In this document: positions 15,611 through 23,179 of the stretch, in pieces
How positions within the stretch are numbered: position 1 is the first letter of the stretch
How the letters are laid out: each line of letters begins with the position of its first letter
Origin: Streptomyces cupreus
GTDB lineage: Bacteria; Actinomycetota; Actinomycetes; Streptomycetales; Streptomycetaceae
Assembly (NCBI RefSeq): GCF_014257025.1
Contig: NZ_JACMSF010000067.1
Span: forward strand, 1 to 37,067
Direction: 5' to 3'
DNA length: 37,067 bases
Position numbers and translations under genes: made by a program
The notes under the pieces: model-generated
The model's database searches: none
Seen by the model: the letters and a program-made list of their open reading frames with translations, nothing else
Told to the model about the DNA's origin: nothing

Positions 15611-16246
15611 TCAGATCCCCAGCTGCTTGCTCTCGTGCAGCTTCGTGATCGCCTCCTTGTCGCCCTCCAGCTCCACCTCGGCCGCGTTCTGCCGGCCGTA
15701 CAGGAAGAGCAGCAGCTCCGAAGGCTGACCCGTCACCGTCACCACCGGTGTACCGCGCTGGGCCACCGCCGTCTGGCCGTCCGGGCGGCGCAGCACAAGG
15801 CCGGTCGGGGTGCCGCGGCCCATCAGGCGGGCGGTGCGCTCCAGACGGGACCACAGGGCGTCCTGGAAGACCGGGTCCAGCTCGCGGGGCGTCCAGTCGG
15901 GGCGGGCCCGGCGTACGTCCTCGGTGTGGACGTAGAACTCCACCGTGTTGGACATCTCCTCGACCTGCTTCAGCGAGAACGGCGAGAAGCGCGGCGGGCC
16001 GGTGCGGATCAGCTGGATCAGTTCCTCGTACGGCTTGTCCGCGAACTCCGCCATCACCCGCTCCAGGCGGCCGGCGAGCGGCTTGATCAGGATGCCGCCG
16101 GCGGCGTCGGGGCGGCGCTCGCGCACCACGACGTGCGCGGCGAGGTCACGGGTGGTCCAGCCCTCGCACAGGGTCGGGGCGTCCGGGCCCTCGGCCTCCA
16201 GGAGGTCGGCCAGCAGAAGTCGTTCACGCTTGGCGAAAGTCGACAT
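15611..16246 (-). CDS. TIGR03085-family (MDMPI/DinB-like) protein
   Basis: A 211-residue protein of the mycothiol-dependent maleylpyruvate isomerase/DinB superfamily: LLADLLEAEGPDAPTLCEGW, then TTRDLAAHVVVRERRPDA with the metal-binding His, and SNTVEFYVHTEDVRRARPDW with further His. These belong to the actinobacterial TIGR03085 group. The C-terminal part (TAVAQRGTPVVTVTGQPSEL) resembles the sterol-carrier-like tail of the family. A mycothiol-linked or metal-dependent reaction is implied by family only. ATG 16246 has a TAGGCT -10 box 6 nt upstream and no Shine-Dalgarno. It is divergent from hisI. Confidence 0.9.
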   Translation of the reverse strand: MSTFAKRERLLLADLLEAEGPDAPTLCEGWTTRDLAAHVVVRERRPDAAGGILIKPLAGRLERVMAEFADKPYEELIQLIRTGPPRFSPFSLKQVEEMSNTVEFYVHTEDVRRARPDWTPRELDPVFQDALWSRLERTARLMGRGTPTGLVLRRPDGQTAVAQRGTPVVTVTGQPSELLLFLYGRQNAAEVELEGDKEAITKLHESKQLGI

Positions 16247-16252
16247 GCGGCC

Positions 16253-16258
16253 AGCCTA
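16253..16258 (-). promoter_or_regulatory. -10 box of the TIGR03085 gene, probably leaderless
   Basis: On the minus strand TAGGCT (16258-16253) ends 6 nt before ATG 16246, with no ribosome-binding site. Confidence 0.5.
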
Positions 16259-16316
16259 CGACCGCTCCCAGGGTCCGCCCAGTGGACATGGCGCCGTCAC
16301 TGTCAGTGCGGCGCGG

Positions 16317-16322
16317 CACAAT
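16317..16322 (+). promoter_or_regulatory. -10 box of hisI, probably leaderless
   Basis: CACAAT ends 7 nt before ATG 16330. A short dyad, CACTG-T-CAGTG (16298-16308), lies just upstream where a regulator could sit. Confidence 0.4.
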
Positions 16323-16329
16323 GGCACTC

Positions 16330-16719
16330 ATGACCAGCACGCCCCGTCAGCCCAGCCAGCTGGACCCCGAGATCGCCGCGCGCCTCAAGCGCAGCGCCGA
16401 CGGGCTCCTCCCCGCCATCGCCCAGCAGTACGACACCGGTGAGGTGCTCATGCTCGGCTGGATGGACGACGAGGCGCTGCATCGCACCCTGACCACCGGC
16501 CGCTGCACCTACTGGTCGCGCAGCCGCCAGGAGTACTGGGTCAAGGGCGACACCTCCGGCCACTTCCAATGGGTCAAGTCCGTCGCCCTCGACTGCGACG
16601 CCGACACCGTCCTCGTCCAGGTCGACCAGGTCGGCGCCGCCTGCCACACCGGCGCGCGCACCTGCTTCGACACGGACGTCCTGCTCAAGGATTCCGGCGC
16701 CCCGGCCGGAGATCAGTAA
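16330..16719 (+). CDS. hisI: Phosphoribosyl-AMP cyclohydrolase
   Basis: A 129-residue monofunctional HisI that opens the adenine ring of phosphoribosyl-AMP in histidine synthesis, using Zn and Mg. TGEVLMLGWMDDEAL, CTYWSRSRQEYWVKGDTSGH, the Mg-binding DCDADTVL, and the zinc Cys set in GAACHTGARTCF are all present. No HisE domain is fused. ATG 16330 (MTSTPRQPSQLDP) fits the Streptomyces protein I know; earlier in-frame ATGs at 16282 and 16321 would add residues without a ribosome site. It has its own promoter, apart from the main his operon. Its TAA stop forms part of the trpE -10 box. Confidence 0.97.
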   Translation: MTSTPRQPSQLDPEIAARLKRSADGLLPAIAQQYDTGEVLMLGWMDDEALHRTLTTGRCTYWSRSRQEYWVKGDTSGHFQWVKSVALDCDADTVLVQVDQVGAACHTGARTCFDTDVLLKDSGAPAGDQ

Positions 16720-16722
16720 GGT
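16717..16722 (+). promoter_or_regulatory. -10 box of trpE, overlapping the hisI stop codon
   Basis: TAAGGT at 16717-16722 begins with the TAA stop of hisI and ends 8 nt before ATG 16731. No Shine-Dalgarno is present, so trpE is probably translated from a leaderless transcript. I see no trp leader peptide between hisI and trpE. Confidence 0.5.
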
Positions 16723-16730
16723 CACCGGCC

Positions 16731-18209
16731 ATGGACCTCGAGACCTTCCGCAAGCTCGCCACCGACCGGCGTGTCATCCCGGTCACGCGCAAGCTCCTCG
16801 CCGACGGCGACACCCCAGTCGCGCTCTACCGCAAGCTCGCCGCCGAGCGCCCCGGCACCTTCCTGCTGGAGTCCGCGGAGAACGGCCGCTCCTGGTCCCG
16901 GTACTCCTTCGTGGGCGTCCGCAGCGCCGCCACGCTCACCGAGCGGGACGGACAGGCGCACTGGCTCGGCGTCCCGCCCGTCGGCGTCCCCACCGACGGT
17001 GACCCGCTCGCCGCCCTGCGCGCCACCATCGAGGCCCTGCACACCCCCCACCAGGAGGGCATGCCGCCCTTCACCGGCGGCATGGTCGGCTATCTCGGCT
17101 ACGACATCGTGCGCCGCCTGGAGAAGATCGGCCCCGGCGAGCGCGACGACCTGAGGCTCCCCGAACTGACCATGCTCCTGACCAGCGACCTCGCGGTCAT
17201 GGACCACTGGGAGGGCTCGGTCCTGCTGATCGCCAACGCGATCAACCACAACGACCTCGACACCGGCGTGGACGAGGCCTACGCGGACGCGGTCGCCCGC
17301 CTGGACGCCATGGAGGCGGACCTGTCCCGCGCGGTCGCCCAGCCCCCGGCCGTCCTGCCGCCCTCGGAACTGCCCGAGTACACCGCCCTGTGGGGCGGCG
17401 AGGACTTCCAGCGGGCCGTCGAGGACATCAAGGAGCGCATCCGGGCCGGGGAGGCCTTCCAGGTCGTCCCCTCCCAGCGCTTCGAAACGCCCTGCACGGC
17501 AAGCGCGTTGGACGTCTACCGGGTACTGAGGGCGACCAACCCGTCGCCGTACATGTACCTGTTCCGCTTCGACGGCTTCGATGTCGTCGGCTCCTCCCCC
17601 GAGGCCCTGGTGAAGGTCGAGGACGGGCGGGCCATGGTCCACCCCATCGCCGGCACCCGGTGGCGCGGGGCCACCCCGCAGGAGGACCAGGCCCTCGCCG
17701 ACGACCTGCTCGCCGACCCCAAGGAGCGCGCCGAGCACCTCATGCTCGTCGACCTCGGCCGCAACGACCTCGGACGGGTCTGCGAGCCGGGCTCCGTCGA
17801 GGTCGTCGACTTCATGTCCATCGAGCGCTACTCGCACGTGATGCACATCGTCTCCACGGTGACCGGCAAGGTCGCCGAGGGCCGCACCGCCTTCGACGTC
17901 CTCACCGCCTGCTTCCCGGCGGGCACCCTCTCCGGCGCCCCGAAGCCCCGCGCGATGCAGATCATCGACGAACTGGAGCCGTCCCGGCGGGGGTTGTACG
18001 GCGGCTGCGTCGGCTACCTCGACTTCGCCGGCGACTCCGACACCGCCATCGCGATCCGTACGGCCCTGCTGCGCGACGGCACCGCCTACGTCCAGGCGGG
18101 CGCCGGAATCGTCGCCGACTCCGACCCGGTCGCGGAGGACACCGAGTGCCGCAACAAGGCGGCGGCGGTGCTGCGCGCGGTGCACACGGCGAACCGACTC
18201 GGGCAGTAG
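16731..18209 (+). CDS. trpE: Anthranilate synthase component I
   Basis: A 492-residue chorismate-using enzyme that commits chorismate to tryptophan, working with a glutaminase subunit not in this window. The tryptophan-binding LLES motif at residues 45-48 suggests normal feedback inhibition. Catalytic blocks include FQVVPSQRFE, NPSPYMYLFRF, GSSPEALVKVEDG, HPIAGTRWRG, LMLVDLGRNDLGRVCEPGSV, HVMHIVSTVTG, PAGTLSGAPKPRAM and AGAGIVADSDP. ATG 16731 (MDLETFRKLA) is chosen because it follows hisI by 11 nt and matches the usual N-terminus. A strong hairpin (18224-18253) follows the stop. Confidence 0.98.
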   Translation: MDLETFRKLATDRRVIPVTRKLLADGDTPVALYRKLAAERPGTFLLESAENGRSWSRYSFVGVRSAATLTERDGQAHWLGVPPVGVPTDGDPLAALRATIEALHTPHQEGMPPFTGGMVGYLGYDIVRRLEKIGPGERDDLRLPELTMLLTSDLAVMDHWEGSVLLIANAINHNDLDTGVDEAYADAVARLDAMEADLSRAVAQPPAVLPPSELPEYTALWGGEDFQRAVEDIKERIRAGEAFQVVPSQRFETPCTASALDVYRVLRATNPSPYMYLFRFDGFDVVGSSPEALVKVEDGRAMVHPIAGTRWRGATPQEDQALADDLLADPKERAEHLMLVDLGRNDLGRVCEPGSVEVVDFMSIERYSHVMHIVSTVTGKVAEGRTAFDVLTACFPAGTLSGAPKPRAMQIIDELEPSRRGLYGGCVGYLDFAGDSDTAIAIRTALLRDGTAYVQAGAGIVADSDPVAEDTECRNKAAAVLRAVHTANRLGQ

Positions 18210-18223
18210 GGCGCTTCTCATAT

Positions 18224-18253
18224 GAACCCCGGGTGACGGTTCGCCCGGGGTTC
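18224..18253 (+). terminator. Hairpin after trpE
   Basis: GAACCCCGGG (18224-18233) and CCCGGGGTTC (18244-18253) form a perfect 10-bp stem with a 10-nt loop. It sits 14 nt after the trpE stop and directly before the -10 box of the next gene, so it may terminate trpE or act as an operator. Confidence 0.6.
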
Positions 18254-18257
18254 AGGC

Positions 18258-18263
18258 GATAGT
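18258..18263 (+). promoter_or_regulatory. -10 box of the TIGR02234 gene, probably leaderless
   Basis: GATAGT ends 7 nt before GTG 18271, with no Shine-Dalgarno between them. Confidence 0.4.
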
Positions 18264-18270
18264 GGAGTAC

Positions 18271-18900
18271 GTGACTGCCGTACCGCACCCCCGTTCCGAA
18301 GCCGCAGGACCCGCCCGGGCCGGCCGCATCAGCCTCGCCGTGGCCCTGCTCTCCGGCGCGCTCGGCGCGGCCGTGGCGCTGCTGGCCACCCGCCGGCAGT
18401 GGTCGGAGGGCACCGCCACCGTGGCCGGCGGCGACTTCCCGCTGACCGCCAGCGGCAGCGACGTCACGGGCGTACCCGCGTCGCTCGCCATAGTGGGCCT
18501 CGCCGCGCTGGTCGCCGTCTTCGCCGTCCGCCGTCTCGGCCGCGTCCTCGTCGCGGGCCTGCTCGCCCTGTCCGGCGCGGGAACCATCGCCGCGTCGCTG
18601 ATCGGCGCGGGCGACAGCTCCGCGCTGGACGAGAAGGCGGCGCAGGCGACGGGTGACACCGCCGCGACCGTTGCCGAGCTCAGCCATACCGCGTGGCCGT
18701 ACGTGGCGGTCGCCGGCGGCGTGCTGATGCTGCTCGCCGGGCTGTTGGCCCTGCGCTACGCGCCCCTGTGGCCGGCGATGTCGAGCCGGTACGAGCGCTC
18801 GGGTGCTCCCCGGCCGCGCAAGGCTCCCACCGTGGACCCCGACCGCCCCGAGGACCTCTGGAAGGCCCTCGACCGGGGCGAGGACCCGACCGGCGCCTGA
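18271..18900 (+). CDS. Tryptophan biosynthesis-associated membrane protein (TIGR02234 family)
   Basis: A 209-residue protein with four predicted membrane helices: ISLAVALLSGALGAAVALLA, PASLAIVGLAALVAVFAVRR, VLVAGLLALSGAGTIAASLI and WPYVAVAGGVLMLLAGLLAL. The segment after helix 1 (RRQWSEGTATVAGGDFPLTA) and after helix 4 (RYAPLWPAMSSRYERSG) are hallmarks of the actinobacterial TIGR02234 family, found between trpE and trpC. The last ~30 residues are hydrophilic. GTG 18271 is preferred over GTG 18262 because the latter overlaps the -10 box. A transport or regulatory role in tryptophan metabolism is suggested by position only. Confidence 0.92.
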   Translation: MTAVPHPRSEAAGPARAGRISLAVALLSGALGAAVALLATRRQWSEGTATVAGGDFPLTASGSDVTGVPASLAIVGLAALVAVFAVRRLGRVLVAGLLALSGAGTIAASLIGAGDSSALDEKAAQATGDTAATVAELSHTAWPYVAVAGGVLMLLAGLLALRYAPLWPAMSSRYERSGAPRPRKAPTVDPDRPEDLWKALDRGEDPTGA

Positions 18901-19007
18901 GCACCGACTCGCGAGAGTGACCCCCGATCAGCTCGCGTGCACGCATGCGGGACAATGACGTCGAGCGTCCGGCTCAGAGACTTACACACAGCAACGAGGA
19001 GCAAGTC

Positions 19008-19250
19008 ATGGCGGGCAGCAGCCACGGTCACACCCCGGCCGCCTGGACCGGTGTCACAATCGCCTTCATCGGTTTCTGCGTCGCGGGCGCCTTCATGGTG
19101 TTGGCCAACCCGGCGGGCTTCTGGGCCGGCATGGGCGTCGTGGTCCTCGGCGGTGTCGTCGGCTGGGTCATGCAGGGCATGGGCCTCGGCCAGTCCAAGG
19201 ACCATGGCAAGCCGCTGCGCACGACCGAGGCGGCGAGCGTCGAGAGCTGA
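19008..19250 (+). CDS. HGxxPAAW-type small membrane protein
   Basis: An 80-residue protein beginning MAGSSHGHTPAAWTGVTI, which contains the exact HGxxPAAW motif naming this actinobacterial family. Two membrane helices follow: VTIAFIGFCVAGAFMVLANP and FWAGMGVVVLGGVVGWVMQG. The C-terminal ~25 residues are charged. ATG 19008 has GAGGAG 7 nt upstream (18995-19000); an earlier in-frame GTG/ATG lacks this. Position between trpE and trpC is typical. The function is unknown. Confidence 0.92.
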   Translation: MAGSSHGHTPAAWTGVTIAFIGFCVAGAFMVLANPAGFWAGMGVVVLGGVVGWVMQGMGLGQSKDHGKPLRTTEAASVES

Positions 19251-19266
19251 CGCGTACGACCTTCCC

Positions 19267-19304
19267 GAGGGGCGGCCCCCACAAGCCGCCCCTCACGCGT
19301 TTTG
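19267..19304 (+). terminator. Hairpin terminator after the HGxxPAAW gene
   Basis: GAGGGGCGGC (19267-19276) and GCCGCCCCTC (19285-19294) form a perfect 10-bp stem with an 8-nt loop. A short T-run (GTTTT, 19299-19303) follows. Confidence 0.8.
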
Positions 19305-19308
19305 GGGG

Positions 19309-19314
19309 CAGAAT
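19309..19314 (+). promoter_or_regulatory. -10 box of the DUF2752 gene, probably leaderless
   Basis: CAGAAT ends 7 nt before GTG 19322; no Shine-Dalgarno sequence is present. Confidence 0.4.
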
Positions 19315-19321
19315 GCGAGGC

Positions 19322-19759
19322 GTGAACACCGACAGCCGCAGGGTGACACAGCAGGGGACCGGAACCGTCCTGGGACGGCTCGCCGTGCCCGCCGGAGTGC
19401 TCGCGGCCGTGGTGGGCGCCTTCGCGTACGTCGCCGCGGTGGACCCGCACGAGCCCGGCCACTACCCGGTCTGCCCGCTGCTCCAGGTCACCGGCCTGTA
19501 CTGCCCCGGCTGCGGCGGACTGCGCAGCGCCCACGCCTTCGTGCACGGGGACCTCGCGGCGGCGCTCCAGAACAACGCGGCGGCCGTACTGGGCTATCTG
19601 GCCTTTGCCGTGCTGTGGACCGTCTGGGTTGTCCGCGCGGCGCGCGGACGACCGATGCGGCTCGACCTGGGGCCGCTGCACCTGTGGACGCTGGGCACGT
19701 TGCTGCTGGTCTTCACGGTTGTCCGGAACCTGCCCTTCGGTGGCTGGCTGCATCCTTGA
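19322..19759 (+). CDS. DUF2752 membrane protein
   Basis: A 145-residue protein with three membrane helices: LAVPAGVLAAVVGAFAYVAA, AAAVLGYLAFAVLWTVWVVR and LGTLLLVFTVVRNLP. Between helix 1 and 2 is PLLQVTGLYCPGCGGLRSAH, the DUF2752 signature with the CPGCGG double-cysteine motif. The Cys pair may bind metal or form a disulfide, but the family has no known activity. GTG 19322 is chosen from the -10 box just upstream; ATG 19313 overlaps that box. It lies between the HGxxPAAW gene terminator and trpC. Confidence 0.9.
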   Translation: MNTDSRRVTQQGTGTVLGRLAVPAGVLAAVVGAFAYVAAVDPHEPGHYPVCPLLQVTGLYCPGCGGLRSAHAFVHGDLAAALQNNAAAVLGYLAFAVLWTVWVVRAARGRPMRLDLGPLHLWTLGTLLLVFTVVRNLPFGGWLHP

Positions 19760-19882
19760 TCAACTGGCGAATGTCCAGGTAGTGGGACCGCCGTCAACCG
19801 GATGCGAGGCCTACGCCGTGCTCCGGATACCATCGCAGTGACCACCGGTTTTCGTCATCGCATCGGGAAGGGGGCCGCTCGC

Positions 19883-20692
19883 GTGAGTGTGCTCGACGAG
19901 ATCATCGACGGAGTCCGTGCCGACCTCGCGGAGCGGCAGGCGCGCGTCAGCCTCGACGAGCTCAAGGAGCGCGCGGCGAAGGCTCCCGCGGCCAAGGACG
20001 GGGTCGCCGCGCTCAAGGGCGAGGGCGTCAAGGTGATCTGCGAGGTCAAGCGCTCCAGCCCCTCCAAGGGCGCGCTGGCCGCGATCGCCGACCCGGCCGG
20101 ACTCGCCGCGGACTACGAGGCGGGCGGCGCGGCCGTCATCTCCGTGCTGACCGAGCAGCGGCGCTTCGGCGGCTCGCTGGCCGACCTGGAGGCGGTCCGC
20201 GCGCGCGTGGACATCCCCGTCCTCCGCAAGGACTTCATCGTCACGTCGTACCAGCTGTGGGAGGCCCGGGCCTACGGCGCCGACCTGGCGCTGCTGATCG
20301 TCGCGGCCCTCGACCAGTCGGCCCTGGAGTCGCTGATCGAGCGCGCGGTGTCCATCGGCCTGACCCCGCTGGTCGAGGTGCACGACGAGGACGAGGTCGA
20401 GCGTGCCGTGGACGCGGGCGCCAAGATCATCGGCGTCAACGCCCGCAACCTGAAGACCCTTGAGGTGGACCGCGGCACCTTCGAGCGCGTCGCGCCCGAG
20501 ATCCCGGCCGGCCTCGTCAAGGTCGCCGAGTCCGGCGTACGAGGCCCGCACGACCTCATCGCCTACGCCAACGCCGGCGCCGACGCGGTCCTGGTCGGCG
20601 AGTCCCTGGTGACCGGCCGCGACCCCAAGTCGGCGGTGGCCGACCTGGTGGCAGCGGGCGAACATCCGGCCTTGCGGCACGGGCGCGGTTGA
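19883..20692 (+). CDS. trpC: Indole-3-glycerol phosphate synthase
   Basis: A 269-residue (beta/alpha)8 enzyme cyclising CdRP to indole-3-glycerol phosphate. Catalytic blocks are ICEVKRSSPSKGAL (Glu 54, Lys 56), VISVLTEQRRFGGSLADLEA, VLRKDFIVTSYQLWEARAYG (second Lys), PLVEVHDEDEVERA, IIGVNARNLKTLEVD, and VAESGVRGPHDL with ADAVLVGESLV phosphate sites. It is not fused to TrpF, in line with PriA taking that step. GTG 19883 has GGAAGGGGG about 10 nt upstream. It leads the trpC-trpM-trpB-trpA group. Confidence 0.98.
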   Translation: MSVLDEIIDGVRADLAERQARVSLDELKERAAKAPAAKDGVAALKGEGVKVICEVKRSSPSKGALAAIADPAGLAADYEAGGAAVISVLTEQRRFGGSLADLEAVRARVDIPVLRKDFIVTSYQLWEARAYGADLALLIVAALDQSALESLIERAVSIGLTPLVEVHDEDEVERAVDAGAKIIGVNARNLKTLEVDRGTFERVAPEIPAGLVKVAESGVRGPHDLIAYANAGADAVLVGESLVTGRDPKSAVADLVAAGEHPALRHGRG

Positions 20693-20700
20693 TCACCCGC

Positions 20701-20706
20701 TAGGCT
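20701..20706 (+). promoter_or_regulatory. -10 box of trpM, probably leaderless
   Basis: TAGGCT ends 8 nt before ATG 20715 and starts 8 nt after the trpC stop. It gives trpM, trpB and trpA a possible promoter separate from trpC. Confidence 0.5.
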
Positions 20707-20714
20707 GACCCCTG

Positions 20715-20882
20715 ATGACTCTCACTGTGACGACCGTGGACCGGTACGCCCGCCTCGCGCGCGGCTGCCGCCCGAGGGGCTGCCGAGCCCCTGCGAGGCG
20801 TGTCCACGGCCGCCGGGTGCGATACGTCATCGGAGACGAACCGGGACAGGTGAACGGCCGTCGATGGCAGCGCGCCCTTTAG
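20715..20882 (+). CDS. trpM: Tryptophan biosynthesis modulator TrpM-like, 55 aa
   Basis: A 55-residue, very basic protein: MTLTVTTVDRYARLARGCRP, a Cys/Arg-rich middle (RGCRAPARRVHGRRVR) and YVIGDEPGQVNGRRWQRAL before TAG. Position between trpC and trpB and the RGCRAP...VHGRRVRYVIGDEPGQVNG core match what I recall of TrpM (TrpX) of S. coelicolor, reported to modulate tryptophan supply and differentiation. That match is from memory. The last codons lie in the repeat at 20868-20976, so the C-terminus may have been replaced. It has a leaderless-type -10 box and is short enough to be overlooked. Confidence 0.75.
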   Translation: MTLTVTTVDRYARLARGCRPRGCRAPARRVHGRRVRYVIGDEPGQVNGRRWQRAL

Positions 20883-20976
20883 GGGCGCGGGACTCTGCTT
20901 GATTTGCGGCTACCGCCGCGCGAGCGCGACAAGCGACGGACGGCCGACAGCCGTCGAACAAGCCCCGCCCCCACGG
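20868..20976. repeat. Degenerate Streptomyces intergenic repeat between trpM and trpB
   Basis: From about 20868 the sequence follows the widespread Streptomyces intergenic element with a CGCGCCC (20871-20877)/GGGCGCG (20883-20889) hairpin, then GCGGCTACCGCCGCG and GCGCGACAAGC blocks. A second hairpin, GACGGC (20939-20944)/GCCGTC (20950-20955), follows, ending near CAAGCCCCGCCCCCACGG. The 5' hairpin contains the trpM stop codon. Recognition is from memory of the repeat's pattern. Confidence 0.6.
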
Positions 20977-20985
20977 CGAACAGTG

Positions 20986-20991
20986 TTTTTT
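20986..20991 (+). other. T-tract in the trpM-trpB gap
   Basis: Six consecutive T residues, rare in this GC-rich DNA, lie 27 nt before the trpB start and 31 nt after the 20939-20955 hairpin. It might belong to a terminator or attenuator, but no stem sits directly against it. Confidence 0.3.
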
Positions 20992-21018
20992 CATCGGCAC
21001 TCACCGTGAGGTATCCGC

Positions 21019-22298
<1,280 letters not shown>

Positions 22299-22302
<4 letters not shown>

Positions 22303-23117
22303 GCGGGAACATTCAGCTGCTGTCCGACACCCTCGCCGCCGCCAAGGCAGAGGGGCGTTCGGCGCTCATCGCCTACCTCCCGGCCGGGTTCCCGACCGTG
22401 GACGGCGGCATCGAGGCGATCAAGGCCGCCTTCGACGGCGGCGCGGACGTCGTCGAGGTCGGTCTGCCGCACAGCGACCCCGTCCTCGACGGTCCGGTCA
22501 TCCAGACCGCCGACGACATCGCCCTGCGCGGCGGTGTGAAGATCGCCGACGTCATGCGCACGGTCCGCGAGACCCACGAGGCGACCGGGAAGCCGGTCCT
22601 CGTGATGACGTACTGGAACCCGATCGACCGCTACGGCGTCGAGCGGTTCACCGCCGAGCTCGCGGAGGCGGGCGGCGCCGGGTGCATCCTGCCCGACCTG
22701 CCGGTGCAGGAGTCGGCGCTGTGGAGGGAGCACGCCGCGAAGCACGGGCTCGCGACCGTGTTCGTCGTGGCTCCGAGCAGCAAGGACGAGCGGCTCGCGC
22801 AGATCACCGCGGCGGGCAGCGGCTTCGTCTATGCCGCCTCGCTGATGGGCGTCACCGGTACCCGAGAGTCGGTCGGCGCGCAGGCGCAGGACCTGGTCGA
22901 GCGCACCCGGGCCACCGGCACCGAGCTGCCGGTCTGCGTCGGGCTCGGTGTCTCCAACGCCGCCCAGGCGGCCGAGGTCGCCGGATTCGCCGACGGAGTG
23001 ATCGTCGGCTCGGCCTTCGTGAAGCGGATGCTGGACGCGCCGGACCACGCGGCCGGCGTCGAGGGCGTCCGGGCGCTCGCCGGTGAGCTGGCCGACGGTG
23101 TGCGAGGCAAGGCGTAA
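22299..23117 (+). CDS. trpA: Tryptophan synthase alpha chain
   Basis: A 272-residue (beta/alpha)8 subunit that cleaves indole-3-glycerol phosphate and channels indole to TrpB. Catalytic residues are visible as Glu 53 (VVEVGLPHSDP) and Asp 64 (VLDGPVIQ). LVMTYWNPIDRYG, GCILPDLPVQES, VAPSSKDERL, GFVYAASLMGVTG and CVGLGVSNAAQAAE follow the family order. GTG 22299 overlaps the trpB stop (GTGA). A strong terminator begins 20 nt after the stop, marking the end of the trp group. Confidence 0.98.
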
Positions 23118-23137
23118 CTCGAACGGGTGGACCTGGG

Positions 23138-23170
23138 ACCGGGGAGGCGCTGGGCGCCTCCCCGGTTCGT
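23138..23170 (+). terminator. Strong hairpin terminator after trpA
   Basis: ACCGGGGAGGCGC (23138-23150) and GCGCCTCCCCGGT (23154-23166) form a perfect 13-bp stem with a 3-nt loop, followed by TCGTTT. Confidence 0.9.
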
Positions 23171-23179
23171 TTCCGGGGT

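Noticed and set aside
16720..16730. trp leader peptide (attenuator) before trpE
   Set aside because: Only 11 nt separate hisI and trpE and no run of Trp codons was found nearby, so classical attenuation is not supported here.
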